Shown: positions 24,131 through 33,744 of the stretch, in pieces
Layout of the letters: the number at the start of each line of letters is the position of its first letter
How positions within the stretch are numbered: the stretch's first letter is position 1
From: an uncultured Bacteroidales bacterium
GTDB taxonomy: Bacteria > Bacteroidota > Bacteroidia > Bacteroidales > UBA932
Assembly: GCA_900319405.1 (NCBI GenBank)
Contig: ONOH01000009.1
Span: 1 to 64,000 of the forward strand
DNA: 64,000 bases
Direction: 5' to 3'
Made by a program: the position numbers and the translations under genes
The notes under the pieces: model-generated
Told to the model about the DNA's origin: nothing
The model's input: only the letters and a program-made list of their open reading frames with translations
Databases searched by the model: none

Positions 24131-26307
24131 GTTACAAAAGAACCCTTGTGACCTGCGCGCTCCCTTATGCCAACGGTCCCGTCCATATCGGCCATCTGGC
24201 CGGTGCCTACATTCCCGGAGACATTTATGTCCGCTACCTGCGTATGCGGGGAGAAGATGTGGTGTTCATCTGCGGAAGCGACGAACACGGCGTACCCATC
24301 ACCATCAAGGCCCGCGAGGAGGGGGTGACGCCCCAGGACATCGTGGACCGCTATCACAAGGTGATGAAGGATGCCTTCAGCGGACTGGGGATCAACTTTG
24401 ACATCTATTCCCGCACTTCCTCCGAGGTGCACGACAAAAACGCTTCCGAGTTCTTCCGCAAGCTCTATGACCAGGATGATTTCATCGTCCGGGAAAGCGA
24501 ACAGCTTTACGACGAACAGGCCCGTATGTTCCTGACCGACCGCCTCATCGAGGGCACCTGCCCCAAGTGCGGGAATCCCCGCGCTTACGGGGACCAGTGC
24601 GAGAGCTGCGGCTGCACCCTGAGTCCCGAGGAGCTGCTGGATCCCCGATCCAGGCTCAGCGGTTCCACGCCCGTAATGAAGAAAACCAAGCATTGGTATC
24701 TTCCCCTGGACCGGTATGAACCCTGGCTCCGGGAATGGATTCTGGAGCAGCACAAGGAGTGGAAGGCCAATGTATACGGTCAGTGCAAGAGCTGGCTGGA
24801 CAGCGGCCTTCAGCCCCGTGCCGTCACCCGGGACCTGGACTGGGGCGTTCCCGTTCCGGTGGAAGGAGCCGAGGGAAAGGTGCTCTATGTCTGGTTCGAC
24901 GCCCCCATCGGCTACATCTCCAACACGCAGGAACTGCTGCCCCAAAGTTGGGAAAAGTGGTGGAAAGACCCTGAAACCCGGCTGGTGCATTTTATCGGCA
25001 AGGACAACATTGTGTTCCACTGCATCGTATTCCCTTCGATGCTGAAGGCCTATGGAGACTATATCCTGCCCGAAAACGTTCCCGCCAACGAGTTCCTGAA
25101 CCTGGAGGGGGACAAGATTTCCACCTCCAAAAACTGGGCGGTATGGGTACACGAATACGAGGAGCAGTTCCCCGGCTGCGAAGATGTTCTCCGCTACGTT
25201 CTCACGGCCAATGCCCCGGAAACCAAGGACAACGACTTCACCTGGAAGGACTTCCAGAGCCGCAACAACAGCGAACTGCTGGCCATTTTCGGAAACTTCG
25301 TCAACCGCGCCGTGGTGCTCACGCATAAATACTTCGGCGGTGTCGTGCCGCAGAATCTGAAGCCGGAGCCCATTGATGCCGAGACGCTTGCTTCCGTGAA
25401 ACCCTGCCGCGAAGCCTTGGAAAAATACATCGAGACCTATCATTTCCGCGAGGCCCTCAAGGAAGCGATGAACATGGCCCGCATCGGCAACAAATACATC
25501 TCCGATATGGAGCCCTGGAAGGTGGCCAAGACCGATTTGGACCGCACCGCTTCCATCCTGTACACCTGCCTGCAACTCTGCGCAGACCTGGCCATCGCCT
25601 TCGAGCCGTTCACGCCCTTCAGCGCCGGGAAGCTGCGCGGCATCCTCCGCGTGGGCATAGATGCCGGAAGGGACCACCGTGCCGGTGAAGGAACCCCCAC
25701 CGTGAATTTCTACAAGGCCGATGAAGGAAAAGCCGTACATACGGGCTGTCATTCTGAGCGTAGCGAAGAATCTATCATCCTCTCCTGGGATATGCTGGGC
25801 AACGGCGAACTGCTGGCACCGGGACATCAGCTGGGAGAGGCAGTGCTGCTGTTCCGCAAGATTGAAGACGCGGAGGTGAAAGCGCAGACAGACCGCCTGG
25901 AGGCCATCAAGGCCGAAAGGGCAGCCGCAGAAGCCGCCCGTGCCGCGGCCGAAGCCGCCAAAAAAGTGGAGCCGCAGAAGCCGGAAGTCAGCTTTGAGCA
26001 GTTTGGCCAGATGGACATCCGCACGGCGACCGTCCTCGCCGCAGAGCGGGTTCCCAAGACGGACAAACTCCTGAAACTCACCATCGACACGGGCATCGAC
26101 ACCCGCACCATCGTCTCCGGCATTGCCGAGTACTATAGTCCGGAAGAGATGCCGGGCAAGCAGATCTGCATCCTCGCGAACCTGGCTCCCCGCACCATCC
26201 GCGGCATCGAGTCCAAAGGCATGATCCTGATGGCCAAACAGGGAGACGGGAAGATGCGCATCGTCACTCCCGAGGAAGCCGTCACCAACGGCGCCCAGGT
26301 GGGTTAA
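24127..26307 (+). CDS. metG: Methionyl-tRNA synthetase with in-frame repeat insertion
   Basis: 726 residues from ATG 24127. HIGH signature is [11 protein letters not shown], zinc cysteines are [18 protein letters not shown], and the KMSKS loop is KISTSKN. The anticodon domain ends KLRGIL, and a C-terminal tRNA-binding OB domain (about 620-726; [20 protein letters not shown]) is present. Between KLRGIL and SWDMLG, where relatives have roughly 10-15 residues, about 43 residues occur (510-552). These include [10 protein letters not shown], the translation of an interspersed repeat at 25747-25773. The frame is intact, so the enzyme should work. Its stop overlaps that of convergent miaA by 4 nt. 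Confidence 0.96.
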   Translation: MSYKRTLVTCALPYANGPVHIGHLAGAYIPGDIYVRYLRMRGEDVVFICGSDEHGVPITIKAREEGVTPQDIVDRYHKVMKDAFSGLGINFDIYSRTSSEVHDKNASEFFRKLYDQDDFIVRESEQLYDEQARMFLTDRLIEGTCPKCGNPRAYGDQCESCGCTLSPEELLDPRSRLSGSTPVMKKTKHWYLPLDRYEPWLREWILEQHKEWKANVYGQCKSWLDSGLQPRAVTRDLDWGVPVPVEGAEGKVLYVWFDAPIGYISNTQELLPQSWEKWWKDPETRLVHFIGKDNIVFHCIVFPSMLKAYGDYILPENVPANEFLNLEGDKISTSKNWAVWVHEYEEQFPGCEDVLRYVLTANAPETKDNDFTWKDFQSRNNSELLAIFGNFVNRAVVLTHKYFGGVVPQNLKPEPIDAETLASVKPCREALEKYIETYHFREALKEAMNMARIGNKYISDMEPWKVAKTDLDRTASILYTCLQLCADLAIAFEPFTPFSAGKLRGILRVGIDAGRDHRAGEGTPTVNFYKADEGKAVHTGCHSERSEESIILSWDMLGNGELLAPGHQLGEAVLLFRKIEDAEVKAQTDRLEAIKAERAAAEAARAAAEAAKKVEPQKPEVSFEQFGQMDIRTATVLAAERVPKTDKLLKLTIDTGIDTRTIVSGIAEYYSPEEMPGKQICILANLAPRTIRGIESKGMILMAKQGDGKMRIVTPEEAVTNGAQVG
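25747..25773 (+). repeat. Interspersed TTCTGAGCG-type repeat, copy 2, inside metG
   Basis: TGTCATTCTGAGCGTAGCG followed by AAGAATCT. Related copies lie at 403-427 and, on the minus strand, 57149-57174, both between genes. Here it is read in frame within metG. Confidence 0.8.
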
Positions 26308-27164
26308 ACCGACATCCAGCGGATATCCGCATCCCTCCTCCACCAGGTGAGCTGGCGCTTGGCGTAATGCCGGGTGCTGGCCTGGATGTGACGGATGGTG
26401 GTTTCCAGGTCGTATTTTCCGTCAAAGTACTCGAAGAATTCCCGGTATCCCACCGTCTGGAGGGCCGGCAGGTTCCGGTAGGGCAGCATGGCCCGGGTTT
26501 CCGCTTCCAGACCGTCTTCCACCATCTTCAGCACACGTGCGTTGATGCGCTCATATAACTGCTCCCTGGGACGGTCCAGGCCGATTTTCACGATTTCGAA
26601 GTCCCGCTTCTTGAACTGGCGTGTCTTGAAGGAGGAAAACGGCTGCCCGGTGTACATACTCACTTCCAGTGCCCGGATCACACGCTGGCCGTTGCTCAGG
26701 TCCAGTTCCTCGTAGGACTGCGGGTCCAGTTCCTTCAGTTGTTGGGCCAGCACCTCCACTCCCTCGCTCCTGAGGCAGTCCATCAGGTGGTGACGAAGCT
26801 GCAGGGGCACCTCGGGGAAATCATCCAGGCCGTAACAGAAGGCGTCGATATACAGCATCGAGCCACCGCACATCACCAGGGTTTCGTGCCCTTCGGAAAA
26901 AAGGCGGTTCACCAGCTCCAGGGCCTCGGCCTCGTAGATGCCGGCAGTGTAGTTTCGCGTGATGGGAACCGTCCGGATAAAATAATGCTTTACGGCGGCC
27001 AGTTCCTCTTCGGAAGGGGCTGCCGTGCCGATAATCAATTCTTTGAAAATTTGCCGCGAGTCGCAGGAAATCACCGGGGAACCCACTTCAAGGGCGCGCC
27101 GGATGGCATAGCCGGTTTTGCCGACGGCTGTGGGACCCAGTATGATCTCCAGTCGTCTGGCCAT
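26304..27164 (-). CDS. miaA: tRNA dimethylallyltransferase MiaA
   Basis: 286 residues. P-loop GPTAVGKT at 10-17, the conserved CDSRQIF element, AAPSEEE, and the [10 protein letters not shown] and [11 protein letters not shown] motifs match MiaA, which prenylates A37 of tRNAs reading UNN codons. Slightly short at the C terminus but within family range. Starts 2 nt after the stop of the pRiA4b-like gene, so the two form an operon. 3' end overlaps convergent metG by 4 nt. Confidence 0.94.
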   Translation of the reverse strand: MARRLEIILGPTAVGKTGYAIRRALEVGSPVISCDSRQIFKELIIGTAAPSEEELAAVKHYFIRTVPITRNYTAGIYEAEALELVNRLFSEGHETLVMCGGSMLYIDAFCYGLDDFPEVPLQLRHHLMDCLRSEGVEVLAQQLKELDPQSYEELDLSNGQRVIRALEVSMYTGQPFSSFKTRQFKKRDFEIVKIGLDRPREQLYERINARVLKMVEDGLEAETRAMLPYRNLPALQTVGYREFFEYFDGKYDLETTIRHIQASTRHYAKRQLTWWRRDADIRWMSV

Positions 27165-27166
27165 CG

Positions 27167-27715
27167 TTACTGCTCGGACGCGTCGTAGATTTCTTCTCCG
27201 TCCTCGTCGTCCGCCTCCTCATCCTCCCGGTCCAGGTCTTCGTCATCGAAATCTTCTTCATCCCCTTCCCCGGGAAGGTGTCGCTGCTTGTCGGGAAGGT
27301 CTTCGAAAGCTACGTAGCCGTTCTCGAACTCAATGGGATTGGGGCCCTTGGTCTCTGCCAGGACAGGAAAATCCGGATGCACCTTGATGCCTTCCATTTC
27401 CCCTTCCAGCGCAATGTTTACGCTTTTTCGGTTGGTGACATCATAGAAATACACGAAATCCACGGCTCCGGCCTTGGCCACCTTCTCCAGGGAAGTCTGG
27501 TCCACCGTACCCCAGCCCAGGTCGAAGAGACCGTATCGGCCCACGACGGCACCGCTGATGTCCAGTGCCTTGAACATGATGAGCTGGTCCTGGGGGAATT
27601 CCAGATCGGCCCGGATTTGCTTATGAAGGGTGTACAGCGTCGTGGCGCCGTTTACTTGATAGACTCTGAAAAATCCTTTGATGCCCGCAAGGGTCACGCG
27701 AAGTCTGAAAACCAT
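27167..27715 (-). CDS. Plasmid pRiA4b ORF-3-like protein
   Basis: 182 residues from ATG 27715 (MVFRLRVTLAGIKGFFRVYQ), placed 21 nt after a -7 box; an upstream extension would run through the promoter. The N-terminal about 125 residues match the pRiA4b ORF-3-like domain (FRVYQVNGATTLYTLHKQI, FYDVTNRKSVNIALEGE) found in many Bacteroidota. The C-terminal about 40 residues are almost all Asp and Glu. Function unknown; coupled with miaA. Confidence 0.8.
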   Translation of the reverse strand: MVFRLRVTLAGIKGFFRVYQVNGATTLYTLHKQIRADLEFPQDQLIMFKALDISGAVVGRYGLFDLGWGTVDQTSLEKVAKAGAVDFVYFYDVTNRKSVNIALEGEMEGIKVHPDFPVLAETKGPNPIEFENGYVAFEDLPDKQRHLPGEGDEEDFDDEDLDREDEEADDEDGEEIYDASEQ

Positions 27716-27736
27716 AAGTCCGTTTTTTTTGGAAAC

Positions 27737-27744
27737 CAAATATA
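27737..27744 (-). promoter_or_regulatory. -7 box of the pRiA4b-like-miaA operon
   Basis: Minus strand TATATTTG, exact TAnnTTTG, with TTTG about 22 nt upstream. Divergent from yigZ, whose own weak box TACTTTCG is at 27787-27794. Confidence 0.5.
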
Positions 27745-27799
27745 CTGCTTTTTTCCGGTTCCATTGCAAATTATTGTAAAAATTACTACTTTCGTAACG

Positions 27800-28399
27800 A
27801 TGGAAGCGTTTGATGCATATAAATCCATTGAAGGCCCCTCGGAGGGGCTTTTCAAGGACAATGGTTCGCGTTTCATCGCCCTGGCCTATCCGGTGGAGAC
27901 AGAGGCGCAGGTGCGGGAAATCGTAAGCGGCCTCCGCAAGGAATACCACGATGCCCGCCACCATTGCTACGCCTACCGCCTGGGCTACAAGCGGGACGTT
28001 TTCCGCGCCAGCGACGACGGGGAGCCTTCCGGCAGCGCCGGCCGTCCCATCCTTGGGCAGATAGATGCACTGGGGCTGAGCGACGTCCTGGTAGTGGTGG
28101 TGCGCTATTTCGGCGGCATCAAACTGGGCATCCCCGGTCTCATCCGCGCCTACAAAAGTTCGACGACAGATGCCCTTTCCCGGGCCCGGGTCGTCGAAAA
28201 GATTGCCGCGCGACGCTACCGCCTCCAGTTCGACTACCTTTCGATGAACGCCGTGATGAAGGTGCTCAAGGATATGGACCTTCCCCAGAGCGGCCAGCAG
28301 TTCGGGGAAAACTGCTCGCTGGAAGTGCGCGTACGCCTTTCGGTGGTGGAAGATTTTGCAAAAAGAATGGGAGAGTGTGCAAAATTGGAAGAAATATAG
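27800..28399 (+). CDS. yigZ: YigZ/IMPACT family protein (UPF0029)
   Basis: 199 residues from ATG 27800. The Impact N-domain signature is complete: GLFKDNGSRFIALAYPVE, DARHHCYAYRLG, DDGEPSGSAGRPIL and VVVRYFGGIKLGIPGLIRAY. The C-terminal about 65 residues form the small ferredoxin-like domain typical of bacterial members. The family is linked to translation regulation by homology with eukaryotic IMPACT, but its bacterial role is unclear. Monocistronic. Confidence 0.93.
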   Translation: MEAFDAYKSIEGPSEGLFKDNGSRFIALAYPVETEAQVREIVSGLRKEYHDARHHCYAYRLGYKRDVFRASDDGEPSGSAGRPILGQIDALGLSDVLVVVVRYFGGIKLGIPGLIRAYKSSTTDALSRARVVEKIAARRYRLQFDYLSMNAVMKVLKDMDLPQSGQQFGENCSLEVRVRLSVVEDFAKRMGECAKLEEI

Positions 28400-28469
28400 G
28401 TTTTTTCAATAAAAATTCATAACTTGCGAGCCTTAAATTGATTTTATTTTTTAACTAACGCTAATAACT

Positions 28470-29546
28470 ATGTCCAAAAAAGTTCACGTTTTCAACGCCG
28501 GCCCTTGCCTGCTGCCGCAAGTGGCCATCGACAACGCCATCGAAGCCCTCAAAGACTTCAGCGGAACCGGTATTTCCGTCCTTTCCATCAGTCACCGCAC
28601 CAAGGAGTGGGACGCCGTGATGGATGAATGCCGCGCCCTGTGGAAGGAGCTCCTCCACATTCCCGACACCCACGAGGTGGTATTCCTGGGCGGCGGCGCC
28701 TCCCTGCAGTTCCTCTATGTAGCGATGAACTACCTGGAGAAGAAGGCTGCCTATCTGGACACCGGTGTATGGGCCCACAAAGCCCTTGTGGAAGCCCAGG
28801 GCATCGGCGAGGCCTATGCCATCGCCTGCTCCAAGGACAAGAACTACAGCTATATCCCCAAGGGATACGAGATCCCGAAAGATCTGGACTATTTCCACAT
28901 CACCACCAACAACACCATCTACGGAACGGAAATTCACGAGGACATCGACTGCCCCTGCCCCCTGATTGCCGATATGTCCTCCGACATCATGTCCCGTCCG
29001 GTGGATGTGAGCAAGTATGACCTCATCTACGGCGGCGCCCAGAAGAACGTGGGCCCGGCCGGCGTCATTTTCGCCATCATCCGCAAGAGCTCCCTGGGCC
29101 GCGTGACCCGCCATATCCCCACGATGCTCAAATACCAGACGCACATCGACAAGCTCTCCATGTTCAACACCCCGCCCGTATTTGCCATTTACGTGATGAA
29201 CGAAACCCTCAAGTGGCTCAAGGGCATCGGCGGCGTAGAGGCCATGTATGAAATCAACAAGAAGAAAGCCGGCCTGCTTTATGACGAGATTGACCGCAAC
29301 TCAATGTTCGTAGGTACCGCCGCCAAGGAAGACCGTTCCCTGATGAACGTGTGCTTCGTGATGGCTCCCGGCAAGGAAGAACTGCAGGACGAATTCTTCG
29401 CCTTTGCCAAGGAGCGCGGCATGGTGGGCATCAAGGGCCACCGCAGCGTAGGCGGTTTCCGCGCCTCCCTGTACAACGCCTGCACCGTAGAGGATGTCCA
29501 GGCCCTGGTAGATTGTATGAAGGAATTTGAAAATCTGAAGAAATAA
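28470..29546 (+). CDS. serC: Phosphoserine aminotransferase
   Basis: 358 residues. NAGPCLLP at the N terminus, GGGASLQF, and the PLP lysine Lys192 in [12 protein letters not shown] identify SerC, which makes 3-phosphoserine from phosphohydroxypyruvate and glutamate. The stop overlaps the serA start (TAATG). With serA and a DUF1015 gene it forms the usual Bacteroidales serine operon; no serB phosphatase is present here. Confidence 0.97.
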   Translation: MSKKVHVFNAGPCLLPQVAIDNAIEALKDFSGTGISVLSISHRTKEWDAVMDECRALWKELLHIPDTHEVVFLGGGASLQFLYVAMNYLEKKAAYLDTGVWAHKALVEAQGIGEAYAIACSKDKNYSYIPKGYEIPKDLDYFHITTNNTIYGTEIHEDIDCPCPLIADMSSDIMSRPVDVSKYDLIYGGAQKNVGPAGVIFAIIRKSSLGRVTRHIPTMLKYQTHIDKLSMFNTPPVFAIYVMNETLKWLKGIGGVEAMYEINKKKAGLLYDEIDRNSMFVGTAAKEDRSLMNVCFVMAPGKEELQDEFFAFAKERGMVGIKGHRSVGGFRASLYNACTVEDVQALVDCMKEFENLKK

Positions 29547-30466
29547 TGAAGGTTCTCTTAGCTACCCAGAAGCCTTTCGCCGCCAAGGCCGTCGAAGGCA
29601 TCGTTTCCATCCTCACCGGAGCCGGCCACGAGGTGGTAAAACTGGAAAAATACGCCGAACAGGGAGACCTGGTCAAGGCTGTGAAAGACGTGGAAGCCAT
29701 CATCATCCGCTCCGACAAAGTGACGGAGGAAGTGATGGCCGCCGCTCCCAAGCTCAAGATCGTGGTGCGCGCCGGCGCCGGATTCGACAATGTGGACCTG
29801 GCCGCCGCCACCGCCCGCGGCATCGTGGTGATGAACACCCCCGGACAGAACTCCAACGCCGTGGCGGAACTCGCCCTCGGCCTAATGATCTTTATGGCCC
29901 GCACTCAGTTCACCCCTGCTACGGGTTCCGAGCTGCAGGGCAAGCGCCTGGGCGTCCAGGCCTATGGCAACGTAGGCCGCCTCGTCGGCCAGAAGGCCAA
30001 AGCCCTCGGGATGGAAATCTGCGCCCTGGATCCCTTCCTCACGGATGAGCAGATTATCGCCGGCGGAGCCCAGCCTGTCCACTCCGTGGAAGAGCTTTAC
30101 GCCGCCTCCGACTACCTCTCCATCCACATCCCGGCCCTTCCCGCCACCATCAAATCCATCGGCTACGACCTCGCGATGAAGATGCCCAAGGGCGCCACTA
30201 TCGTGAACACCGCCCGCAAGGAAGTCATTGACGAAGAAGGCCTTATGAAAGCCCTTGAGGAGCGTCCGGACCTCAAATACGTCTCCGACGTGATGCCCGA
30301 CAACTATGCCCTCCTCCAGGAGAAATTCGGCCCCCGCGTTTTTGCAACGCCCAAGAAAATGGGTGCCCAGACTGCCGAGGCCAATGTCAACGCCGGCCTG
30401 GCCGCCGCCCGTCAGATTGTAGATTTCTTCGCCACCGGTAACTGTAAATTCCAAGTAAACAAATAG
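29546..30466 (+). CDS. serA: D-3-phosphoglycerate dehydrogenase (short form)
   Basis: 306 residues, a short D-isomer-specific 2-hydroxyacid dehydrogenase without the C-terminal ACT serine-sensing domain. The NAD site is LGVQAYGNVGRLVGQKA, followed by HIPALPATI and NTARKEVIDEEGL. Its location directly after serC (TAATG overlap) shows it opens the serine pathway from 3-phosphoglycerate. Lack of ACT suggests no direct feedback by serine. DUF1015 gene follows after 1 nt. Confidence 0.95.
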   Translation: MKVLLATQKPFAAKAVEGIVSILTGAGHEVVKLEKYAEQGDLVKAVKDVEAIIIRSDKVTEEVMAAAPKLKIVVRAGAGFDNVDLAAATARGIVVMNTPGQNSNAVAELALGLMIFMARTQFTPATGSELQGKRLGVQAYGNVGRLVGQKAKALGMEICALDPFLTDEQIIAGGAQPVHSVEELYAASDYLSIHIPALPATIKSIGYDLAMKMPKGATIVNTARKEVIDEEGLMKALEERPDLKYVSDVMPDNYALLQEKFGPRVFATPKKMGAQTAEANVNAGLAAARQIVDFFATGNCKFQVNK

Positions 30467-30467
30467 T

Positions 30468-31766
30468 ATGGTACGCGTAAAACCTTTTGCGGCTATCCGC
30501 CCGCCCAAAAACCTGGTAACTGAAGTGGCCGCTCCCCCGTACGATGTCCTCAACTCCGAGGAAGCCCTCGCCATGGCCGGGGAAAAGAGCCTTCTTCATA
30601 TTACCAAGCCGGAGATTGACTTCACCCCCATCGCCGGAGAACACGAACAGCGCACCTACGACAAGGCCGTGGAGAATTTCAAGGCCTGGAAGCAGAAAGG
30701 CTGGCTGGTGCAGGACGAGAAGGAGAAGTACTATGTGTATGCCCAGACGATGGGAGAACGCACCCAGTACGGCCTGGTCCTCTGCGCACACACCGACGAC
30801 TATGCCTCCGGTGCCATCAAGAAACACGAACTCACCCGCAAGGACAAGGAAGACGACAGGATGGTGCACGTACGCATCCAGAACGCCAACATCGAACCCG
30901 TGTTCTTTGCCTACAAGGACAATGCAGAGCTCAACGCCATCATTGCAAAAGCCGCTGCCGGGGAGCCCGAATACAAGTTCGTGGACGAAAACGACTTCAC
31001 CCATAGCTTCTGGGTCATCGATGAAGACGCCACCATCGCCCGCATCACGGAAATCTTCACCAAGGACATCGACGCCTTCTACGTAGCCGACGGACACCAT
31101 CGTACCGCCGCTGCCGCCCGTGTAGGGGCCGAGAAGAGGGAGATGAACCCCCATCACAACGGCAATGAAGAATACAACTTCTTTATGGCCGTGTGCTTCC
31201 CGGAGAGCCACCTCGCCATCATCGACTACAACCGCGTGGTGAAAGATCTGAACGGCCTGTCCGCCCAGGAGTTCTTCAAAGCCCTGGAAGAGGACTTCGT
31301 GATTGAGTGCAAGTGCGACTGCACCAAGGATGGCGGCAAGTGTTCCTGCGAATATCCCTGCCACTGCAAGTGCTCGGAGATTTATCACCCCTGCGGCCTG
31401 CACAATTTCTCGATGTATTTCGAGGGTGTCTGGTACAGCCTCACCGCCAAACCCGGCCGATACGACGACAACGACCCCATCGGCGTGCTGGATGTCACCA
31501 TCCTCTCCAACCTGGTGCTGGACAAGATTCTGGGCATCAAGGACCTGCGTACCGACAAGCGGATAGACTTCGTGGGCGGTATCCGCGGCCTGGGAGAACT
31601 GTCCCGCCGCGTGGATTCCGGAGAGATGAAGGTCGCCTTCGCCCTGTACCCGGTTTCGATGGAGCAGCTCATCCGCATTGCCGATACCGGCAACATTATG
31701 CCTCCGAAGACCACCTGGTTCGAGCCCAAGCTCCGCAGCGGATTAGCGATTCACTCCCTGGACTAA
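30468..31766 (+). CDS. DUF1015 family protein with Cys-rich insertion
   Basis: 432 residues of the DUF1015 family, which regularly follows serC-serA in Bacteroidales. Conserved parts include RPPKNLVTEVAAPPYDVLN, YVADGHHRTAAAARVG, KRIDFVGGIRGLGEL and MPPKTTWFEPKLRSGL. Between residues about 280 and 308 there are nine cysteines in 30 residues (pattern CxCxC...CxC...CxCxC...C). Remembered relatives lack this insert. It could bind metal. The family role is unproven; a part in serine metabolism is inferred from the operon. 3' end overlaps convergent trmH by 24 nt. Confidence 0.9.
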   Translation: MVRVKPFAAIRPPKNLVTEVAAPPYDVLNSEEALAMAGEKSLLHITKPEIDFTPIAGEHEQRTYDKAVENFKAWKQKGWLVQDEKEKYYVYAQTMGERTQYGLVLCAHTDDYASGAIKKHELTRKDKEDDRMVHVRIQNANIEPVFFAYKDNAELNAIIAKAAAGEPEYKFVDENDFTHSFWVIDEDATIARITEIFTKDIDAFYVADGHHRTAAAARVGAEKREMNPHHNGNEEYNFFMAVCFPESHLAIIDYNRVVKDLNGLSAQEFFKALEEDFVIECKCDCTKDGGKCSCEYPCHCKCSEIYHPCGLHNFSMYFEGVWYSLTAKPGRYDDNDPIGVLDVTILSNLVLDKILGIKDLRTDKRIDFVGGIRGLGELSRRVDSGEMKVAFALYPVSMEQLIRIADTGNIMPPKTTWFEPKLRSGLAIHSLD

Positions 31767-32282
31767 ACTCCAGAGGACAACGCCTATACTCACCGAAACA
31801 TTCAGTGAGTGTTTCGTCCCCTGTTGAGGAATTTCGAGCGAAAAGTCAGCGGCGTCTACAACTTCCTGTTGTACGCCGCTGACTTCGTTGCCGAAGACCA
31901 GGGCGTATTTAGCACCGGGTGAGCGACGGAAAGCGTCCAGCTTGACGGAGCGTACGGTCTGCTCCACGGTCACGACGGTGTAGCCATCGGCCCGGAGCTG
32001 CCCGACCAGGGCTACGACATCGGAAACCTGCTCGAAAGGGACCACCTCCTCGGCTCCGAGGGCGACTTTCCGGAGCTCGGGAGAGGGCGGAACGGGGCAG
32101 ATACCGCCCAGATACAGTTTGTCCACCCCGAAGGCGTCGGCCGTGCGGAAGGCGGAGCCCACATTGTGGGCGCTGCGCACATTGTCCAGTATCAGGACTA
32201 TGTCACTCATCGGCCTTTGCTGCCGATATTGCTCCGGACTCAGGCGCTGCAGCTCAATATTGAGAAGTTTTCTGTCTTTCAC
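31743..32282 (-). CDS. TrmH/SpoU-family RNA 2'-O-methyltransferase
   Basis: 179 residues starting at GTG 32282 (reads V-K-D-R-K-L-L-N). This start keeps the N-terminal ELQRLSPEQY segment shared with relatives and lies 4 nt after a TACCTTTG box; ATG 32210 would delete it. SPOUT motifs are present: ILDNVRSAHNVGSAFRTADA, LVFGNEVSGV and PQQGTKHSLNVSVSIGVVL. It should methylate a ribose in tRNA or rRNA with SAM. Divergent from glyA with nearly touching promoters. Confidence 0.88.
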   Translation of the reverse strand: MKDRKLLNIELQRLSPEQYRQQRPMSDIVLILDNVRSAHNVGSAFRTADAFGVDKLYLGGICPVPPSPELRKVALGAEEVVPFEQVSDVVALVGQLRADGYTVVTVEQTVRSVKLDAFRRSPGAKYALVFGNEVSGVQQEVVDAADFSLEIPQQGTKHSLNVSVSIGVVLWSLVQGVNR

Positions 32283-32286
32283 ACTG

Positions 32287-32294
32287 CAAAGGTA
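32287..32294 (-). promoter_or_regulatory. -7 box of the trmH-family gene
   Basis: Minus strand TACCTTTG, exact TAnnTTTG, 4 nt before the GTG start. Predicts a leaderless mRNA that begins with GTG. Confidence 0.6.
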
Positions 32295-32306
32295 AGAGAA
32301 TTTGCT

Positions 32307-32314
32307 TATATTTG
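32307..32314 (+). promoter_or_regulatory. -7 box of glyA
   Basis: TATATTTG, exact TAnnTTTG, 29 nt before ATG 32344. It lies only 12 nt from the divergent trmH-family box, so the two promoters must compete for polymerase. Confidence 0.55.
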
Positions 32315-32343
32315 TAAAATAGGAATCAACTAACCACAATTAT

Positions 32344-33687
32344 ATGAAACAAGATCTTCAAGTATTCGACCTTATCAAACAGGAGCAGGAACGCCAGTCT
32401 TCCGGCCTGGAACTCATTGCCTCCGAGAACTATGTCTCCGAAGCGGTGCTCGCCGCCATGGGCTCCATCTGCACCAACAAGTACGCGGAAGGCTATCCCG
32501 GCAAACGTTACTACGGCGGCTGCGAGGTAGTGGACCAGATTGAGCAGCTGGCCATCGACCGCCTGTGCGCCCTGTACGAAGCGGAGTATGCCAACGTACA
32601 GCCGCACTCCGGTGCCCAGGCCAATATGGCCGTCACCATGGCCATCCTCAAGCCCGGCGACACGTTTATGGGTCTGGACCTTTCGATGGGCGGACACCTC
32701 ACCCACGGCTCTCCCGTCAACGCTTCGGGTATCCTCTACCATCCGGTGGCCTACGGCCTGAACCCCGAGACCGGCTGCGTAGATTACGACGAGATGGAAC
32801 GCAAGGCCCTCGAGTGCAAGCCCAAGCTCATCATCGGCGGAGCATCGGCCTATTCCCGCGAATGGGACTACGAGCGGATGCGCGCCATTGCCGACAAGGT
32901 GGGCGCCATCCTGTGGATTGACATGGCCCACACCGCCGGCCTCATCGCCGCCGGATTGCTGAAAAATCCCGTCAAGTACGCCCACATCGTCACTTCCACC
33001 ACCCATAAGACCCTCCGCGGTCCCCGCGGCGGCATCATCCTGATGGGCAAGGACTTCGACAATCCCTGGGGCCTCACCACCCCGAAGGGAGATATCAAGA
33101 AGATGAGCGCTATCCTCAACTCGGCCGTTTTCCCGGGCATCCAGGGCGGTCCGCTGGAGCACGTGATCGCCGCCAAGGCCGTGGCGTTCTTCGAAGCCGC
33201 CCAGCCGGAGTACAAGCAGTACCAGAAACAGGTGGTCTCCAACGCCGCCGCCATGTGCCGGGAATTCCTTTCCCGTGGCTATAAGGTCATCTCCGGAGGA
33301 ACCGACAACCACCTGATGCTCATCGACCTCCGCACCAAATTCCCGGACCTGACCGGCCGCGTAGCCGAAAAGGAACTGGTAAGGGCCGATATCACCGTGA
33401 ACAAGAATATGGTCCCCTTCGACAGCCGCAGCGCCTTCGCCACCAGCGGCCTTCGCGTGGGCACCCCCGCCATCACCTCTCGCGGTTTTGAGGAAATGGA
33501 CATGGTGAACATCGTGGACCTGATTGACGCTGTACTGGCGTCGGCCAACGAGCATTTTGCCGCTATCACCGCGAAGGAGCCCACCGAGGCCCAGAAGCAG
33601 GAGCTGGGCGCCCACAAGCAGGTGCTGGAAGAGGTTCGCCGCAAGGTACATATGATGACTGCCGGCCGGCCGCTCAACCGCTACTAG
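32344..33687 (+). CDS. glyA: Serine hydroxymethyltransferase
   Basis: 447 residues. [36 protein letters not shown] and the PLP lysine Lys222 in [13 protein letters not shown] are diagnostic. Longer than E. coli GlyA by about 30 residues, as in other Bacteroidota. It converts serine and tetrahydrofolate to glycine and methylene-THF, drawing on the serine made by the operon 1 kb upstream. Monocistronic; a GC-rich hairpin lies after its stop. Confidence 0.97.
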   Translation: MKQDLQVFDLIKQEQERQSSGLELIASENYVSEAVLAAMGSICTNKYAEGYPGKRYYGGCEVVDQIEQLAIDRLCALYEAEYANVQPHSGAQANMAVTMAILKPGDTFMGLDLSMGGHLTHGSPVNASGILYHPVAYGLNPETGCVDYDEMERKALECKPKLIIGGASAYSREWDYERMRAIADKVGAILWIDMAHTAGLIAAGLLKNPVKYAHIVTSTTHKTLRGPRGGIILMGKDFDNPWGLTTPKGDIKKMSAILNSAVFPGIQGGPLEHVIAAKAVAFFEAAQPEYKQYQKQVVSNAAAMCREFLSRGYKVISGGTDNHLMLIDLRTKFPDLTGRVAEKELVRADITVNKNMVPFDSRSAFATSGLRVGTPAITSRGFEEMDMVNIVDLIDAVLASANEHFAAITAKEPTEAQKQELGAHKQVLEEVRRKVHMMTAGRPLNRY

Positions 33688-33714
33688 ACTTCCGATTCTT
33701 CAACCCCTTTCCGG

Positions 33715-33741
33715 TCCGGTGCCTTAAAAAAAGGCGCCGGA
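33715..33741. terminator. Hairpin between convergent glyA and truA
   Basis: Stem TCCGGTGCCTT / AAGGCGCCGGA (33715-33725, 33731-33741), 11 bp with one T-G pair, A-rich loop. No T tract follows on either strand, so termination strength is uncertain. Confidence 0.45.
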
Positions 33742-33744
33742 CTG

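Noticed and set aside
24010..26343. A 777-codon minus-strand frame opposite metG, and a similar one opposite parC (53339-54880)
   Set aside because: Shadows of conserved genes caused by strong third-position GC; no recognisable protein features.
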